Source of the DNA: Erythrocercus mccallii
Taxonomy: Eukaryota; Chordata; Aves; Passeriformes; Dicruridae
Assembly (NCBI GenBank): GCA_013397435.1
Contig: VZRG01001354.1
Location: 124,001 to 188,000, forward strand
Reading direction: 5' to 3'
Length of the DNA: 64,000 nt
Shown here: positions 24,660-37,754 of the stretch, in pieces
Layout: each line of letters opens with the position of its first letter
How positions within the stretch are numbered: the first letter of the stretch is position 1
Position numbers and translations under genes: made by a program
The notes under the pieces: generated by a model
The model's database searches: none
Seen by the model: only the letters and a program-made list of their open reading frames with translations
Told to the model about the DNA's origin: nothing

Positions 24660-26849
24660 ACTGAAATAATGATGGTTTTGATCAGGAAGATAAAAAATGC
24701 TATTCCATTGCTGAGGAAAATATATTTGTTATGTACCTCCTCAAATAGCTAGAGGTTATAGACAAAGAAAATGTTGGGGCTTAAAGGTGGGTGTTGGATC
24801 CCATGTTCTGGAAATAAGCCTGCTGATGGGAAGTGCTCATTGATGTCTGCAGGTGGGATACAGGGGTGGCAGGAATATAGGGATAAAGATTCTATGACTG
24901 AAAATCATCCTTTATAACCAAAGAGCTCATGGGGAAGAAGGAGCAAAATAGTTGTAGCTACAGAGCCTGGCAGAGGGGTGGAGTGAATATGGGGTTGGTA
25001 CATTTAATTCATAGGAAGGATTGAGAAATCTATGGAAAATAACAGGGAGTCAGAGAAGATAAAATAATGTCATAAAAGAACTGAACACTGGAAATAAGAA
25101 GTTTATGCGTTTTCATGAACCTTTGCATTTTGCATGCACATTTTCCCTCTAAGCTTTGCAAGCAGTCCCAGCCATCTGCCAAGACAGAAAAAAATGAAAC
25201 CAAACCCAGTTTGCCACCTCAGCCACGTGAGAGAGATTTTTTTTTTTTTTGCCCCTCCTGATTTTACTCCAGGCTTTCCTAATGACTTACATTTCTCATT
25301 CATCATGTATGTCTTGCTGCCTGCCTCTTGTTCTTCGTGCATCTCATTGCACTGCACACCTTCCACCACACAGAGGTTACCAAAGTGATGATGCATATTT
25401 CAAGGGTGACAAAAGAAGTCATTCATTTAAACAACACAAGAAAGCTTGTGCTGAATATTCCCAAACACATCAGTGCTTGGCAGATAATCATTCTTCGCCA
25501 CTGTCTCTTTGTAAGGATGTACCAAGTGAATAGGCTGTAAATGCAAACAGAGTTGTGTTTGAAAATCAGGAAAGTCAATGCAGATGGATAACGTATAGTT
25601 TGGAGCTTCTGTAGTTATAAGACCCTGTGGATCAATTTTTGGAATCCCTGGTTCCATTATAAATTCCACTAACAGCATTCTGCTCCTGGATGTTAACATG
25701 CTGAGTGTAGCAAGGTATCAGTTTACAGAAGTCCCTGTAGAGAGGGCAATGATATTACAAGCATCTGTTATACTTTCAGAAGCTTTGTGCTGCCTTTTCT
25801 CTTAGGGGTTATTACTGTGAGCAACCACCGCACATGAAAAAGCCAAAAGCCATTGGAAATAAAGCTGGAAGAATTAAAAGAAAGGTGCACAGTGCTTAGA
25901 AATTCTTTGAAAATCTCTACTTATGCAGAAACTTTCTTCAGAAAGTCCCAAAACCACGAGAGAAATTCTACATATTCTGTAGATGGTATTACTCAATCTC
26001 TGGAGTATAACCTTTTATTTCTTTATATGCATTGGAGGAACTCAAACCTTCAGCTTTTCTCTGCTGGGATCTTCACAAATGCAGAAGAGAAGGAAACCAG
26101 GAGCCCAAGAAAGCACAATCCAAGAAACTCACAGAAATAAAGCAGCATGGCAGGGGCAGCAATGAGTTAGGTTATCTTACTAGAAGGTCTTCCAGAGAGT
26201 GCAGTTCAGGTACTATTTTCTAGCTCATCCTACCAAAAATCTCCAATTCAGTACCGCTGTGGTCAAGTAACTTATAAAAAGCTTTTTGGCTTAAAGGAAG
26301 GCTCATGTGTGCCATTAATATTCCCTTCCTGTATGTATGCCTGCATTTTTCTCTATGATAGCAATTTTTTTTTCCTAAGGTTGATTCCAGCAATAAAGAT
26401 ACCTGGAGCTTCCAATAAAGATAGCTGAAATTGCCAGTGTTAGCAGATAACAAGAAATAGCTTTGTAGTTAATACATTACAAAGTAGTTGAATGGCACGT
26501 GTGATAAACATCTTTGATCCAATTGTTCAGAAAAGGAATTTTAGTAATGCAAAAACAACAAACAAGAAGGTGTACAGTACATTTGGAGCGAAGTGGAACA
26601 AGGCAGTAACAAGGAGCAAAAGGCAAGGGCCAGGGTCAGACAGGGTATTTACACATCCTGGTGGGGGGGGGAGTTAAGGTGGGGTCTGAGGGAAGGGCCC
26701 AATAGGGGAGAACGATTAGGAATATTAAAATTTCTGCACCAAAAATCAACCTATGGTGACACAAAGAAGGAGGAACCTTCTAGCAACAATTTGCATACTT
26801 GAACTGAGGGAACACGGGAGTAAGCCTCTTGCTTACTATACTTAGAAAG

Positions 26850-27170
26850 GAGTTTGTTTCCCAGGGCATTAAGCCGGGGTTTTCCTCTTCCCTGGGGAAA
26901 CCACTCTCTACACTAACCTTAACTTAACCAAAACTTAACCAAAACAAGCACCCATTGGCTGCCTGCCGCTGTGATGTCACTGTCCACGCGCCTCTTTACC
27001 CAATCAGCTCTCTGACCATGTGGTGTCCACGTGTCTCCCCAGCCAATCACTGCCTCACACATGGAACAACCACCAACCCACTCTGCTCCATCCAACCCGC
27101 AGCTGAACCCCTCCCAGAGTGCTTCTGGGCGAACAAAAGCCAACAGAAGAGGATTTAACAAACGTGGAAA
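26850..27170. promoter_or_regulatory. CCAAT-box and hairpin cluster, possible LTR promoter
   Basis: The plus strand has cccattggctg, cccaatcagctc and gccaatcactg within about 110 bp, plus a CRE-like tgatgtca near 26973. A near-perfect inverted repeat (gtttcccaggg at 26856 with ccctggggaaac at 26890) precedes them. This looks like promoter or U3 LTR sequence, perhaps oriented leftward. No LTR ends or target-site duplication were identified. Confidence 0.35.
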
Positions 27171-29314
27171 AGGTCCTTATTGCCCATACCCTTATACAGT
27201 GTCCTTAGAAACTGTAAATTAGGTAAAGTCCTTAGCACTCAGAATAAAGGCCAAAACAGAAATCAAGTCTCCCAAGTTGTGCAAATAAACTTTCCACTTG
27301 GCACTAAAATCCCTAAGCCTATACAGCTAATCAGTGGTGAATTCCAACCAGCTTTTCATTCAAGATTTGCCTTGTAGGCTTTGATATTTTTCCTTGTGTG
27401 ATTTTACATTTGAACCATCCTTGCCAAGACCATCTATTGGTATCTATTGTGTCCGCTGCCATGTGGGTATTGCTGCTAAATAATATATGTAATTAAGTAC
27501 TCTGCTTGGGAAAATCATTATTATCTGAGATGTCCAAAAATCCACTTCTAGAAATAGTGCTGCAGCAGCTGCTGTCCAGGAGCTTTATCCAAAGGAGAGC
27601 ATTGATTCATTGGCCATCTTGCCATCTCAAAGTGAAGACCCAGTGCTGCTTGTGCTTTCACCCAGCAGCTGAAACCTTCAGAGAAGGGATTGTTGGCAAT
27701 TCCCTACTTGAAAACTTAGGTCAAAATCAATGGTGCTTCCAGGTTTTGAGGAATTGCTGCTACCCCTGTAAATTACCATCAGTCACCTTGAGAAAAGCAC
27801 TGGAAGTTGAAGAACAGACCTAAAGCCTATTTAAGTAACTCATCATCAATTATATTTAGACAGAGCCCCTTGTACTGAATTCACCCATCTTTCAAGTAAC
27901 TATGAACAGAAAAGGGTCTGCAATTATTCAAACCTGAAGTGTATCTATTCTTCATAGGTCCTTGTGAAGTACTGCGTTTGTCCCATTCATTAATGCTAAC
28001 ACTTTGTTCTCATTAAAGGTTTAAAAGGACCAGCCTGCATGTCTCTGACTCTCTTTTTCCTTGCTTAAGATGAAATGTGACTTGCTGAGGGCTCCATAGC
28101 TTGTGGGAGAGGGCATTCAGAGCTAGGAAAGAACATTTAACAAGCAAAGAGAGTGCTGTCATTTCCACACTGTCAATTTCATTTAGCTTTGTTATTTTTT
28201 GGCAAGACATCGGCAGACTTGAAATTACTTGTCCCACTATGCAAAACATTAATCTCTGTTCGTATATTGCTGTTCTAGGAATATTTGTTGCTGCAAAGTA
28301 ATTTTAATGCCATGAAAGGTAGCATTATTCTGAAACCTGTTTAAGAAAACTGAATTTCTTTGCTGGAGCTCACAGGGCATCATCAGGGGGATCAAAAGTT
28401 AGAGGTGACTTTTTGATGACATTGCAAATGCCGCAGGGAGATGTCAGAGGTTGTACAAAGATGTTGCTACAAATAAAGTGATTCTTAAACACTGGAGACT
28501 GTTGATCAAGGGAAGTAAGCCCATTTACACCAATTAGTGCTAATAACTGCATCCTCAGCTGACATAAAGTTTTCAGTGAACATTAGGATAGCAGCACCTA
28601 ACAAGCACTCAGGGATAGATCCTTGTCGTGTAAAGGACTTGGCAGAGCACATTTATAACCTAAATAACCTGTGGGCTAAACAGGCAAGGCAAGGTGATGG
28701 CAAATATGTAACTGAATTAGGAAGCTAATGCATGCATTTCCAGGAATGGGAATAAAAGGTCCTGAACTGCTAGCAGGTAAGCCCTAGAATTCAACCAGAT
28801 CTCCATTTTCTAACTATATTCCCCATAAAACCTTATACTGTCAGTAAAAAATAAAGAAATAATAACATTTGTACTGCGCCTTACATTTCAAGATTTAAAA
28901 ATGACCATTTAAAATTCTAAAATCATAGTGTCTCAATAGTAGAGGTTGTTTCCTGTCATTACTATCTGTTTCAGAATCAAAATTTGTACATTAATTGAAG
29001 ATTCTTTTTGTCAATTCACATGTATCAAATTATATTTGGTCTGGGATGGTTTCAACACACAAAAATTTGCTATAGCATCTTGAGACAGATTTTTTTGTCT
29101 TCAGTAAAAATGCTTCTGTGCAAGATCCACTTGCTGAATGTAAAGTGAGCTGCTAGCAAGCAATACCACCCACAGCCCATCTCTGTGGCTGGAAATGTCA
29201 CACAAAAATCCAAGATACAATTTTAAAAACACCACACAATTCTGTCCATGTTAAATGTCAAAGCAGCAATCTGGAAATCCAGAGCCTGGCACATATTAAT
29301 GGCCTGTACTCTGG

Positions 29315-29363
29315 TGTTTTTTTTGGGTTTTGGGTTTTTTTTGTTGGTTTTTTTTTTTTTTGG
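29315..29363. repeat. T/G-rich low-complexity tract
   Basis: Runs of T separated by GGG and GG. Confidence 0.8.
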
Positions 29364-30839
29364 TGGGTGAACTGTAATCACAGCTACTTACTTTGAGAAG
29401 AGCAAAAAATAATCTGCTGCTCTCAGCACTGAAGCTCATTGAATTTCCTCTCACACACATGCATTCACATACGCCAACCTGACAAAGCAGAATTTACACT
29501 GTGTTAAAAAAAAAGATAAGGACAATTGAACTGGTCTCAGTGGTTAAATATGCTGTAACGTTTCGATGTCTGTAAAACTTGTAAAACAAAGCTGAAAAAA
29601 ATTTAAGAGCACAGAATTCAGCTATATACACTGGGCTAAAAAAGGCTCAGCTGGTATTTCCTGAATGCAAGGTCACTGGCACTGTGGCTTCGGAGGAGGA
29701 AAAAAACTTGCAGGAGTGGGAGGGAAGCATCATTTAGCTGCAAGACAAGAACATATATGAAACTCTCTCAAGGGGTAAAAACCCATTTAAATTAAACCAA
29801 TAATACCTATTCACTTCATAAATATGTAACCCCAGATCCTGCTGTCTTAATTTTCTTCCCATTTTTTTGCTGTTGCATTTTTAGCTTTCCCGTCCGTAGT
29901 CAGGTCCCAATACCGCACTGAAATATATTGCAAAGTACATCTTTATCTTTGTGCTTCCCATAAATGAGCCTGTGCTCCTATTTTCCCACATCTCTTTCAA
30001 TTTAGAGCGTTTAGCCATTTCCTTTCATGAGACAGAGAGATTACTAAGGGCACAGAGCTCCCAACAAAATTCTGAACACAGTTGGACACAATGGACTCTT
30101 CCTTATGGAAGAGTCACTTGCCTCACCTTTGTTTATAGAAAGAGGGACTAGTGCTGCCACAGATATGTTTGGCTGTATCCAGATTTAACAGTAAAACTTG
30201 GCACCCAAAGGCCATTTTGTGCAGGAACAGAATCTTTGGTGTTTGACTCAAGCGAGGAAGAAATGAATGTGGAAAATAAACAACACCCCAAGCTTGTTTT
30301 TCTCAGCAAAGTTCATCGTATCCCAGAGAGTGCAGCTGATGGCCTTCCCCCTTGCTGTGCACAGCAGAGGCTGGGGAGCTGCAGCAATGTTTGTGCAACA
30401 AAGGCCTTTCTTCATCCCCTCTGTCTGCCCTGGGGAGCTGGAGTTTTCTTCAGAAAGCTTTTATCCACTTGACCACTGCCTGGTTTGTAAGCTGTAATGT
30501 GTACTTGGCTGCCAACACTCCTCACTTCTGGAGTGGATGACACAAAAAGCTGTTGAAAATAAGTTTAAAAGCCAATTTTGCCAAAGATTGAGAGCTTTTG
30601 TATGACAAATCAGGTTTTAAATTGAACCAGTGAAACTGAAAATGTTTTCCTCCCTTACCTTGACATATTCCTCCCCTAACAAATCTTATAAAATTCTCCA
30701 CTCAAGAGCTGTATACAATTTTTTCTTCAGAATACTTTCTGTTCACCCTCCTTCCTCAAGAAGGTTTGAACAAGATTTAAGGATATTTTAAGAATAGGAT
30801 CAATGATGAAGCTGTTGGTACAGATGTGAGGTGAGACCT

Positions 30840-31058
30840 TAGAATCAGAGAACAGCTTGGGTTGGAAGGGACATTAAAGATCATCCAGTTCCACCCCCTG
30901 CCATGGCCAGGGACACCTTCCACTATCCCAGGTCGTTCCAAGCCCCATCCAGCCTGGCCTTGGGCACTTCCAGGGCTGGGGCAGCCACAGCTTCTCTGGG
31001 CACCCTGTGCCAGGGCCTCACCACCCTCACAGGGAAATACATCTAATATCTAATCTAA
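30840..31058 (-). mobile_element. CR1 LINE 3' end fragment
   Basis: Begins agaatcagagaacagcttgg, followed by gttggaagggacattaaaga, ccatggccagggacaccttc and gcagccacagcttctctggg. It is antisense CR1 with high similarity to the usual tail. Confidence 0.93.
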
Positions 31059-34000
31059 AGTGCATCTGAAGTAATTTAAGTTTTGCCCTTAAATGGTTTG
31101 CATCTTTTGTCTGCTCTAGCACGCACATGCCATCCTGCTTCCCATTTTTTAGGTGCAGCATTTCCATTTCTACTCTCTTACTGTGTAAAGGGATTGCCTG
31201 TAGATACCCCAAGAGTTACCAACTTCCCAGCTTCCTGTTGTGTGTCACCTCCCAGATGACCCAGAAGGATTAGGAATGCAGGGCCTTAATAATTCACAGC
31301 CAGTGCAGTATTGCTGACAGGCAGACACTGCTGTAAAGAACTAGAGAGCACAAATACCATATCTGTACTTTAACATATGACTGAGGGCAAGATCCAGAAG
31401 CTCACAAACTAGCAACCTTTACATTTGCATCTGGAAAAAACGCGGTTTGGGATCATGAAAAACAGAACATTATAATCTCAGATTTCCACAGAACTACTGC
31501 AAGTCAGAAGATAAATTTTCCCCTTAGGAAATCAAGCCTAATGGCTTCCAGTTTTCTGATTGGAAGAGATGAATGAAGCATGAAGCAAAGATACTTGCTC
31601 TTGGGGGTTACTGAGCATATTCAGGCCTGACTGAACATCAGGAATTTCAGAGGGATCTACACCATCCACAATAACAGGCAATAAAAAGCTCAAAGCTGGT
31701 AAGAAGATCACGTGGACTGGAGGAAAACAAAGTCATGGAAGTGCTCAGAGCTCATAGGGTATTAAAGAGGTAACATGAGCTAAAGAAAGCGAGCCTAGTG
31801 ACACTGTAAACCTGTCAGTGAGGATTACTCTTGAGAAGGAAAGCCAAATGACATGTAGATAGATAGGGAATGGATGCTACATAAGAATCAATTGGCACGT
31901 ATAAGCATAAATCAGTGGTGTAGCTACATTCAAAGAATGTGATGACCCCACAACTAAATAAACAAGTGTTAGAGATGCACTGTTAATTTACATTCAATCA
32001 CTCCAACACACTGCCTCCTTTCCTCTTGCTGTGCACATCAAACCTTCAACCAACAGACAATCCACACAATAATTTGAAATGTAAGAAAGACAGGTAAGAC
32101 CATTATCCCTGTGTTCTGAGGAGGTATAGAGCTATTAAGTGACTTAAATCTATGCAAAAAGCCCATGGAGGACATGGAATTAAGTCACCTCAGTCTCTGA
32201 GTTCCAGCCCAGCAATCTGATCCTGAGTAATCTTTACTGTAATGACAACAGTGCCCTAAGAATTCTCTTCAAATCCTCATTTCCAAACCCAGAGTTCAGA
32301 GGGCTAGGATTTTTAAAGGAATGCATTTTGAAATACAGATAAAACTCTGCCTAAGACCATTCACTTTTGCAAGTGAAAAAAATGTATCATCCTAAAATAA
32401 TTACGAAATAAATATATTCTGGAAGAGTTTGTAACCTTAAACTGAAAATGCTGACAGAGACCCTCAGTAAGAGAAATACACGCTTAACCTACCATGCCTC
32501 ATCTTACAAAGGCAAGCAAGATTTCTGGCAGGCTTATTAGCCCAGCAGTTCCACGGCTGTTCAAACATCCAGCTTTCTCTTCCCTCTCTGCTGTGGCTTT
32601 GGCAGAGCATCCTGGCAGCTCCTCTCAGGTAGGAGGCAATCCTGCTATGGGCAGGCAAGCAGCCAACTTGCTACTCTAATGATGCAACACAACACCAGAA
32701 GGGGCATCATTTGGGAAAGAATAGGGTGTTCTCATTATTTAATTACTAGTCAAGTTATCTGCTTGAGAATATTAAAATGCCAGTGTAATTATGTGTCTTG
32801 GTTTGAAAGAGAAGCGTCTGCTAAGGAAGGCAGGGGCTTCCCTTGGAATGGAAAATGTAAACCCATTCCCTCTGAACTGCTACAACTTTGAAATGAAGGA
32901 GCTTTCAGGCAAAGAGATGGGAAAAGGCATAACATTTCTTTATGAGTATGTATGTGTATAACAGGGCAAACAAAGAGAGCACAAACCCAGTAGCAACCTC
33001 TTGGTATAATCCCAATCACCCAGAGGTCCCAGAGGTGACAGAGAACAGGCAGAGCCTGAGGTCCTTCAGGCCATACGGAGCAACTGGGATCCACCTTGCT
33101 TACCTTCAGTGCTCTTCAGCACAAAATATATTTATTTTCCTTTTATATGTGTACTTTTGACTTTGTGGAAAGGTGCAAACAAGATTATGACTGCAAACCA
33201 GGCATTTTGTTCTCCTGGAGAGCATGAGGGCAAGAATTTATGTATTATTAAAATGGCTACACGTGTTCTTTGCAGCACTGCTGGCACCATTGATATCTGG
33301 GTTTCTGCTCCCTGCCTCCAAATTTTGGTACTTTACTCGAAGTTCTGGAATGACAGTTACGCCTCTGCAGACCACAGCTCAAAAATAACACTAAAGAATT
33401 TCTGATCCCTTCATTTTCAAAACATTCCTGCAGCATATTATCCTAGTAAAGGGGCAATCCATACATCCCTAACCAGAACTGCAGCGATATCAGTTACTTT
33501 TACATACTCACGTGTCTGTATAATGGCCTTAGGAGCTGGCACACGGCTAGGAAGGTTCAGATTTAGTCAAAAGCATCATCGAAACCACTGCCAGGAGCTA
33601 ACCGAATAATGAAAGTAATTTTCTCCATTTCTGTGACAGAAACCCTCTATTTGGACACCATTATTTGCAGCCAATTATTTTGCTACTTCCAGCAGCACTC
33701 CAGGGAGCTGTATTACTTCTCCACGGAGTTCAGGAGCTGTTCATTAGGTTAATATCTTTTAGTCTCCCAGTTCCTTTTTGCTTGCATAATGTTCACCCTG
33801 CAGTGCCATATGACAGGAGCTTTAAATGCTATCTGTTGCTCTGTATTACCCCTCATAGGACTTTGGAACCTATCCCAACCAGGGAAAGAACAGCTTTTGA
33901 TTCTTGGATTAGGACATGAAGTGCTACAGTTTATGGTAACAGTGGAAGGGTGAAGAGGAATAACTGGCACACTCAGAATGCCACTTTAGGGCACAGCTCA

Positions 34001-34382
34001 AGTGACACTCCTCTGCAGCAGGATTTGAAAAGTTCCAAGTCCATCACTTCATAAATATATTTTGGCAAGAACCTGCACTATTCTCTTTGAGATACATTTC
34101 TCATTTGTAATGACTCTGTGGTTTGTCTCTTAAGATTTCCATATCCCCGAAATGCTTGCACTGGGATTACTAGTAGGAGGATCACAAATTTAGGTAGTCT
34201 CATATCTGTGCAGCATTTAAAGTCAAGGAACACTGGGCTTGGCCAGTAAGACCTTCACATCCAGTTTTACAATTTTCAATCATATCTGCCAACACCTTTT
34301 AACACGAAGAAGAGACAAAATTCCATCTTACCACTGTTGCAATAGGGAACCGAACTCTGACTTCAGATATTTTCATCCTGCT

Positions 34383-34455
34383 TGAGCAGGGAGGTTGTAG
34401 CAGATGACCCCACTGGTGGGTCCCTTTTAACATTAACCATTCTGTGATTTTCAGG
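34383..34455 (+). mobile_element. Short CR1 LINE 3' tail
   Basis: gagcagggaggttgtagcag, atgacccc and the end accattctgtgatt match the last 70 bases of a CR1 element in sense orientation. Confidence 0.65.
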
Positions 34456-36240
34456 GTCTTCAGAGCAAACCTGCTGAGTTTATAATGTTTTATTTAATTA
34501 AAATTAATTATTTAATTTAAAAAGGGCCCTGGAAGTGCAGCTGGAACCCTGAAAGTCAAAATGTGTTAATTCCTTATTTGCTCATTATCCCAGAAGTAGA
34601 GCTGCAGCACAGCAGACAAAGCACTTCTGTGAGCACCACATTTGTTACCTGTGATCAGTTTACTTCAGCAAGCTCCAAACCACAGGTCGACCTGTTCCAC
34701 TACAGCATCATCAGGGCCACTTATGTTAACTGAATCCAACTGAGAGCCCCTTCATCCTAAAGAGGACAAACAGAAGCCTTTTACTTCAGCTCAGCAGAAC
34801 TCACAGTTCATCCTAACAAGAGGAAACAAATCCCAGAAGGTGTGAATGAACCCAACCTCTTTAAATACCCATTTAACCCTAGCACAGCTGATAATCACAG
34901 TTTTGGGGGTGAGGCTAGGCTGGATTTCTGTTTTCTGTCCTTCTCCAGGGTAGTCCTAGGGAAGTGGCCTTGGACTGTGTCTTCTGAAGAGCCTAAGTGC
35001 TGCTAAAGAAAGCCTTTAGGAGATCTTCCTCACGATGTTGTTAGAGCTGTGCCTTTGAAGACCTCACTCTAAGAGCTTGAAATGTAAAAGCTAATTGGAT
35101 GTGCTGGGCTGCAATGCCCCAGTGCCCCAGATCAGCCAGTTCTCCTCACAGTGCATGTGAGAAGGTGAAGTGTACCCATGCCAGGCTGCCTGTTGTGGAC
35201 AAGTGGAAACACTGAAGACAAAGCTATTTCCTTCTTGAGGCTTTCTGAGGTGGCTGATAGGAGAACTTCTCTTATGCAGTCACTGTCTTGAACCCAGTCT
35301 CTAAATAACCTAAAACAAACAGAGGAGGATTTTCATCCACTGTCTCCATGTGTGCAAGGTGGGAACAGTTAGTTAATTGCCAGCATACCAGAGGATTCAA
35401 GGTCTTCCATCAGAGCAGAAGGCATTAACCATGCAAAAGCTCCAGTGGGAAGGGTCCTAGCAGTCCTCTTCCTTCCTCCATTGAAACTGTGCTTAAACAT
35501 TCCCCAGGAATTAAGTATGCTTATGACTCTTAAAACATTTAAAGTTCCTTGAGGGAAGAAGGTGTACAGAGGCCTTGATCCACTGTATTTTTTATGTTTG
35601 GGGTTATATTTTTTATGTAGGGGTTTGAACCTTAGTTTCTCCTCCTCTGCACTGTGTTCTTAGAACAAGGCTGTGGATACTCTTTTTCTCCAAATAAAAT
35701 AATTTAGGAAATTCCACTTTTGGAAATCATCTCTCCTGTCATATACTGGATCCAACTTCAGCAAGAGTTCCACTCTCTCCTGTGGTTTCCACAGGGGCAA
35801 ATAAGGGAAGTGTATCTTGAGACTGAGGGCTCATCCTGCCCTCCAGCAAGGTGAGGGTGGGCAACGACCCACTGGTAGAGAATGGATGAGCCTCAGATTG
35901 AGCAAGTTGCCAACATACTCTTGAATGTGCTGTGGATGGATGATCTGATAACCTGCAAAATTAAAATTTAGCTGGAATTCCAGAGGGATAGTCTGACAGC
36001 CTGCTTCCTAAGCCATTTCATTTACTGGACCTCAAAGATCCCCCAAGGCACTGGAGTTGCTTTCTCTGAGGGTATAATGTACCACACCTGCATTTCAGGC
36101 TGTTGGTGTTTAGTCCCTCCTCACTGATTCTGCCCCACATCCTGTGTTCCCTGGCTGAGCTGGGAGATTTTTGAGTATAGAAGCAATCATTTATCTCTGC
36201 CTAAGAGAAACTTCTAAGTATGATCTAACTTAAATGCTTA

Positions 36241-36362
36241 CCTGTAGGGCAGGCTGCACAGCTGAACCTGCCAAACACAGAGAAGCACAACAGGCACCAA
36301 ACCCCTGCCTCATTTCTGGGGGACGCCCTCAGATGGCTTCTGAGCTTCTCCAATCTCTGCAG
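36241..36362 (-). other. Exon-like segment of unknown status
   Basis: The minus strand has a consensus donor, CCTACAG|gtaagcatt (last exon base 36241), and an upstream ctccctgtactgcag that could act as acceptor. The intervening frame is not recognisable as a known protein. It could be a non-coding or readthrough exon, or chance. Confidence 0.2.
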
Positions 36363-37195
36363 TACAGGGAGCCTGCACATCTCTCCAGCAGCTGAGAACT
36401 TGAGCAGGGAAGCAGGGTGGTAGCAAAAGACTGAGCTAACACACAGTGAGGCCAAAGGAAACTGAGTGTCAGAAGCACAGCTTTGAGTCTAGAAACATCA
36501 TCAAAGCCTGGGGTGGGGAGAGTGTGGCAAATGCTGGGGTCAGCAGTGCAAGTACAGAGCAAAGCTGGACAAAGCTGAGCAAAGCACCAGGGAGGGACTG
36601 CCCAGACCAAACCAAAGACCAGTGTCTGCTGAGCAGCTCAGGAGATACCAAGTGACCCCTTCCACCAAAGCACAGACACAAAATGGAGTGGCCTTCACTG
36701 CAAAACCCCCTGATCAAAACTGTATTGCACAGCAGGATTTCTGCTTCACCTTAGTATCACATCCATCAATCCTCTGCAAAACTACTGATCCAGCTCTTGC
36801 ACCATCATGTTATTGTGAGGGAGAATCAAAGAGCTGGGTGTGCTCAGGGTAAGAAGAGCTGCAAGGTTCACGCTGCCCAAAAACATAGCTGACAGCAGAT
36901 GCACTATGGTATTTCTAGAATAATATAAATATATAATGAGGATTTCCTCTGAGAGGCTGTATTTTCATTTATATAGGAAACAAGCAAGTGGAATTATGAT
37001 GGAATCTCTCCATACAACAGATCCTTCAGGAGCTGACAGTACAGATTTCTCAGAAGTGCCACATTCAGAGCAAATTACTACAGCCTTGAAAGCCAATTTT
37101 GAGGCAACTGTCCCAGACACTGCTCCTGGCTGAGGAAACAGTGAAACACAAAATGAGACGCCAGGCATTGTGTCACATCAGGAAGCATATTTCTG

Positions 37196-37201
37196 TTTAT
37201 T
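37196..37201 (-). terminator. Candidate PRR5 poly(A) signal, distal
   Basis: A second AATAAA on the minus strand, about 555 nt after the stop codon. It is followed by GU-containing sequence (gatgtgaca and ttttgtgttt). This could be the main or an alternative 3' end of PRR5. Confidence 0.4.
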
Positions 37202-37281
37202 TGCCTTTCTTCAAGAACTCTAATTCACCATTAGGCGAAGGAGTGCATACAGGATGTACAAGAAAAAGATTAAAAGACTTC

Positions 37282-37287
37282 TTTATT
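37282..37287 (-). terminator. Candidate PRR5 poly(A) signal, proximal
   Basis: AATAAA on the minus strand about 470 nt after the PRR5 stop codon. It is followed within 10-30 nt by a U-rich stretch (cttttaatctttttcttgt), as expected of a cleavage and polyadenylation site. No transcript evidence is available. Confidence 0.4.
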
Positions 37288-37326
37288 ATTGTATTCTGTG
37301 GCATGAAAGCCCACAGCCTTTTGTAT

Positions 37327-37345
37327 TTGTTTGTTTGTTTGTTTT
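37327..37345. repeat. (TTTG)n simple repeat
   Basis: About four to five TTTG units, probably just inside the PRR5 3' UTR. Confidence 0.8.
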
Positions 37346-37754
37346 TAAAGGACATGTTTCTACTCTGGCTGAGGTGTTACAGTTCAGAGAACAACCCATC
37401 ATCTGCAGGAAATCTCTTTAGAAAATTGGAAGTGAGCACAGCTATTTGCTGAGCTGTATTCCTGAACAAACACTGCCAGCTGCACTAACAGTATTTTACC
37501 AGACACTTGTGAGTTTGTGAACCCTTAAGTTTATAAAGAAATAAGAAATCCTTCTGCAGGATGACAGGCATGGGGAGAAGTGGTTGGAGTTGCTTCCCCC
37601 TCAGCCGATTTCCACCTGCTAAAAACTTGTGTTTGCTCAGTACAGCTATGATGACCTGGCAAAGGTTCTGCCCAGGCTTGCCCGTAGTCCGACTCACTGC
37701 CTTAGTAACTTTCATATATAATATTAAACCCCACAGTCTGTCTCCTAATATCCT

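Larger units (their letters stand above)
16761..37179. other. Intergenic region between ARHGAP8 and PRR5
   Basis: About 20 kb with no supportable protein-coding gene. It contains the repeats listed separately: L3/CR1-like remnant, CR1 tails, homopolymers and possible LTR pieces. A PRR5-ARHGAP8 readthrough transcript would cross it as intron. Confidence 0.6.
37180..37754 (-). other. PRR5: Probable PRR5 3' untranslated region
   Basis: About 575 bases follow the PRR5 stop codon on the minus strand before the second of two AATAAA signals. No other gene signal is seen here. The end is inferred only from the poly(A) signals, so the true 3' UTR may be longer or shorter. Confidence 0.45.
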
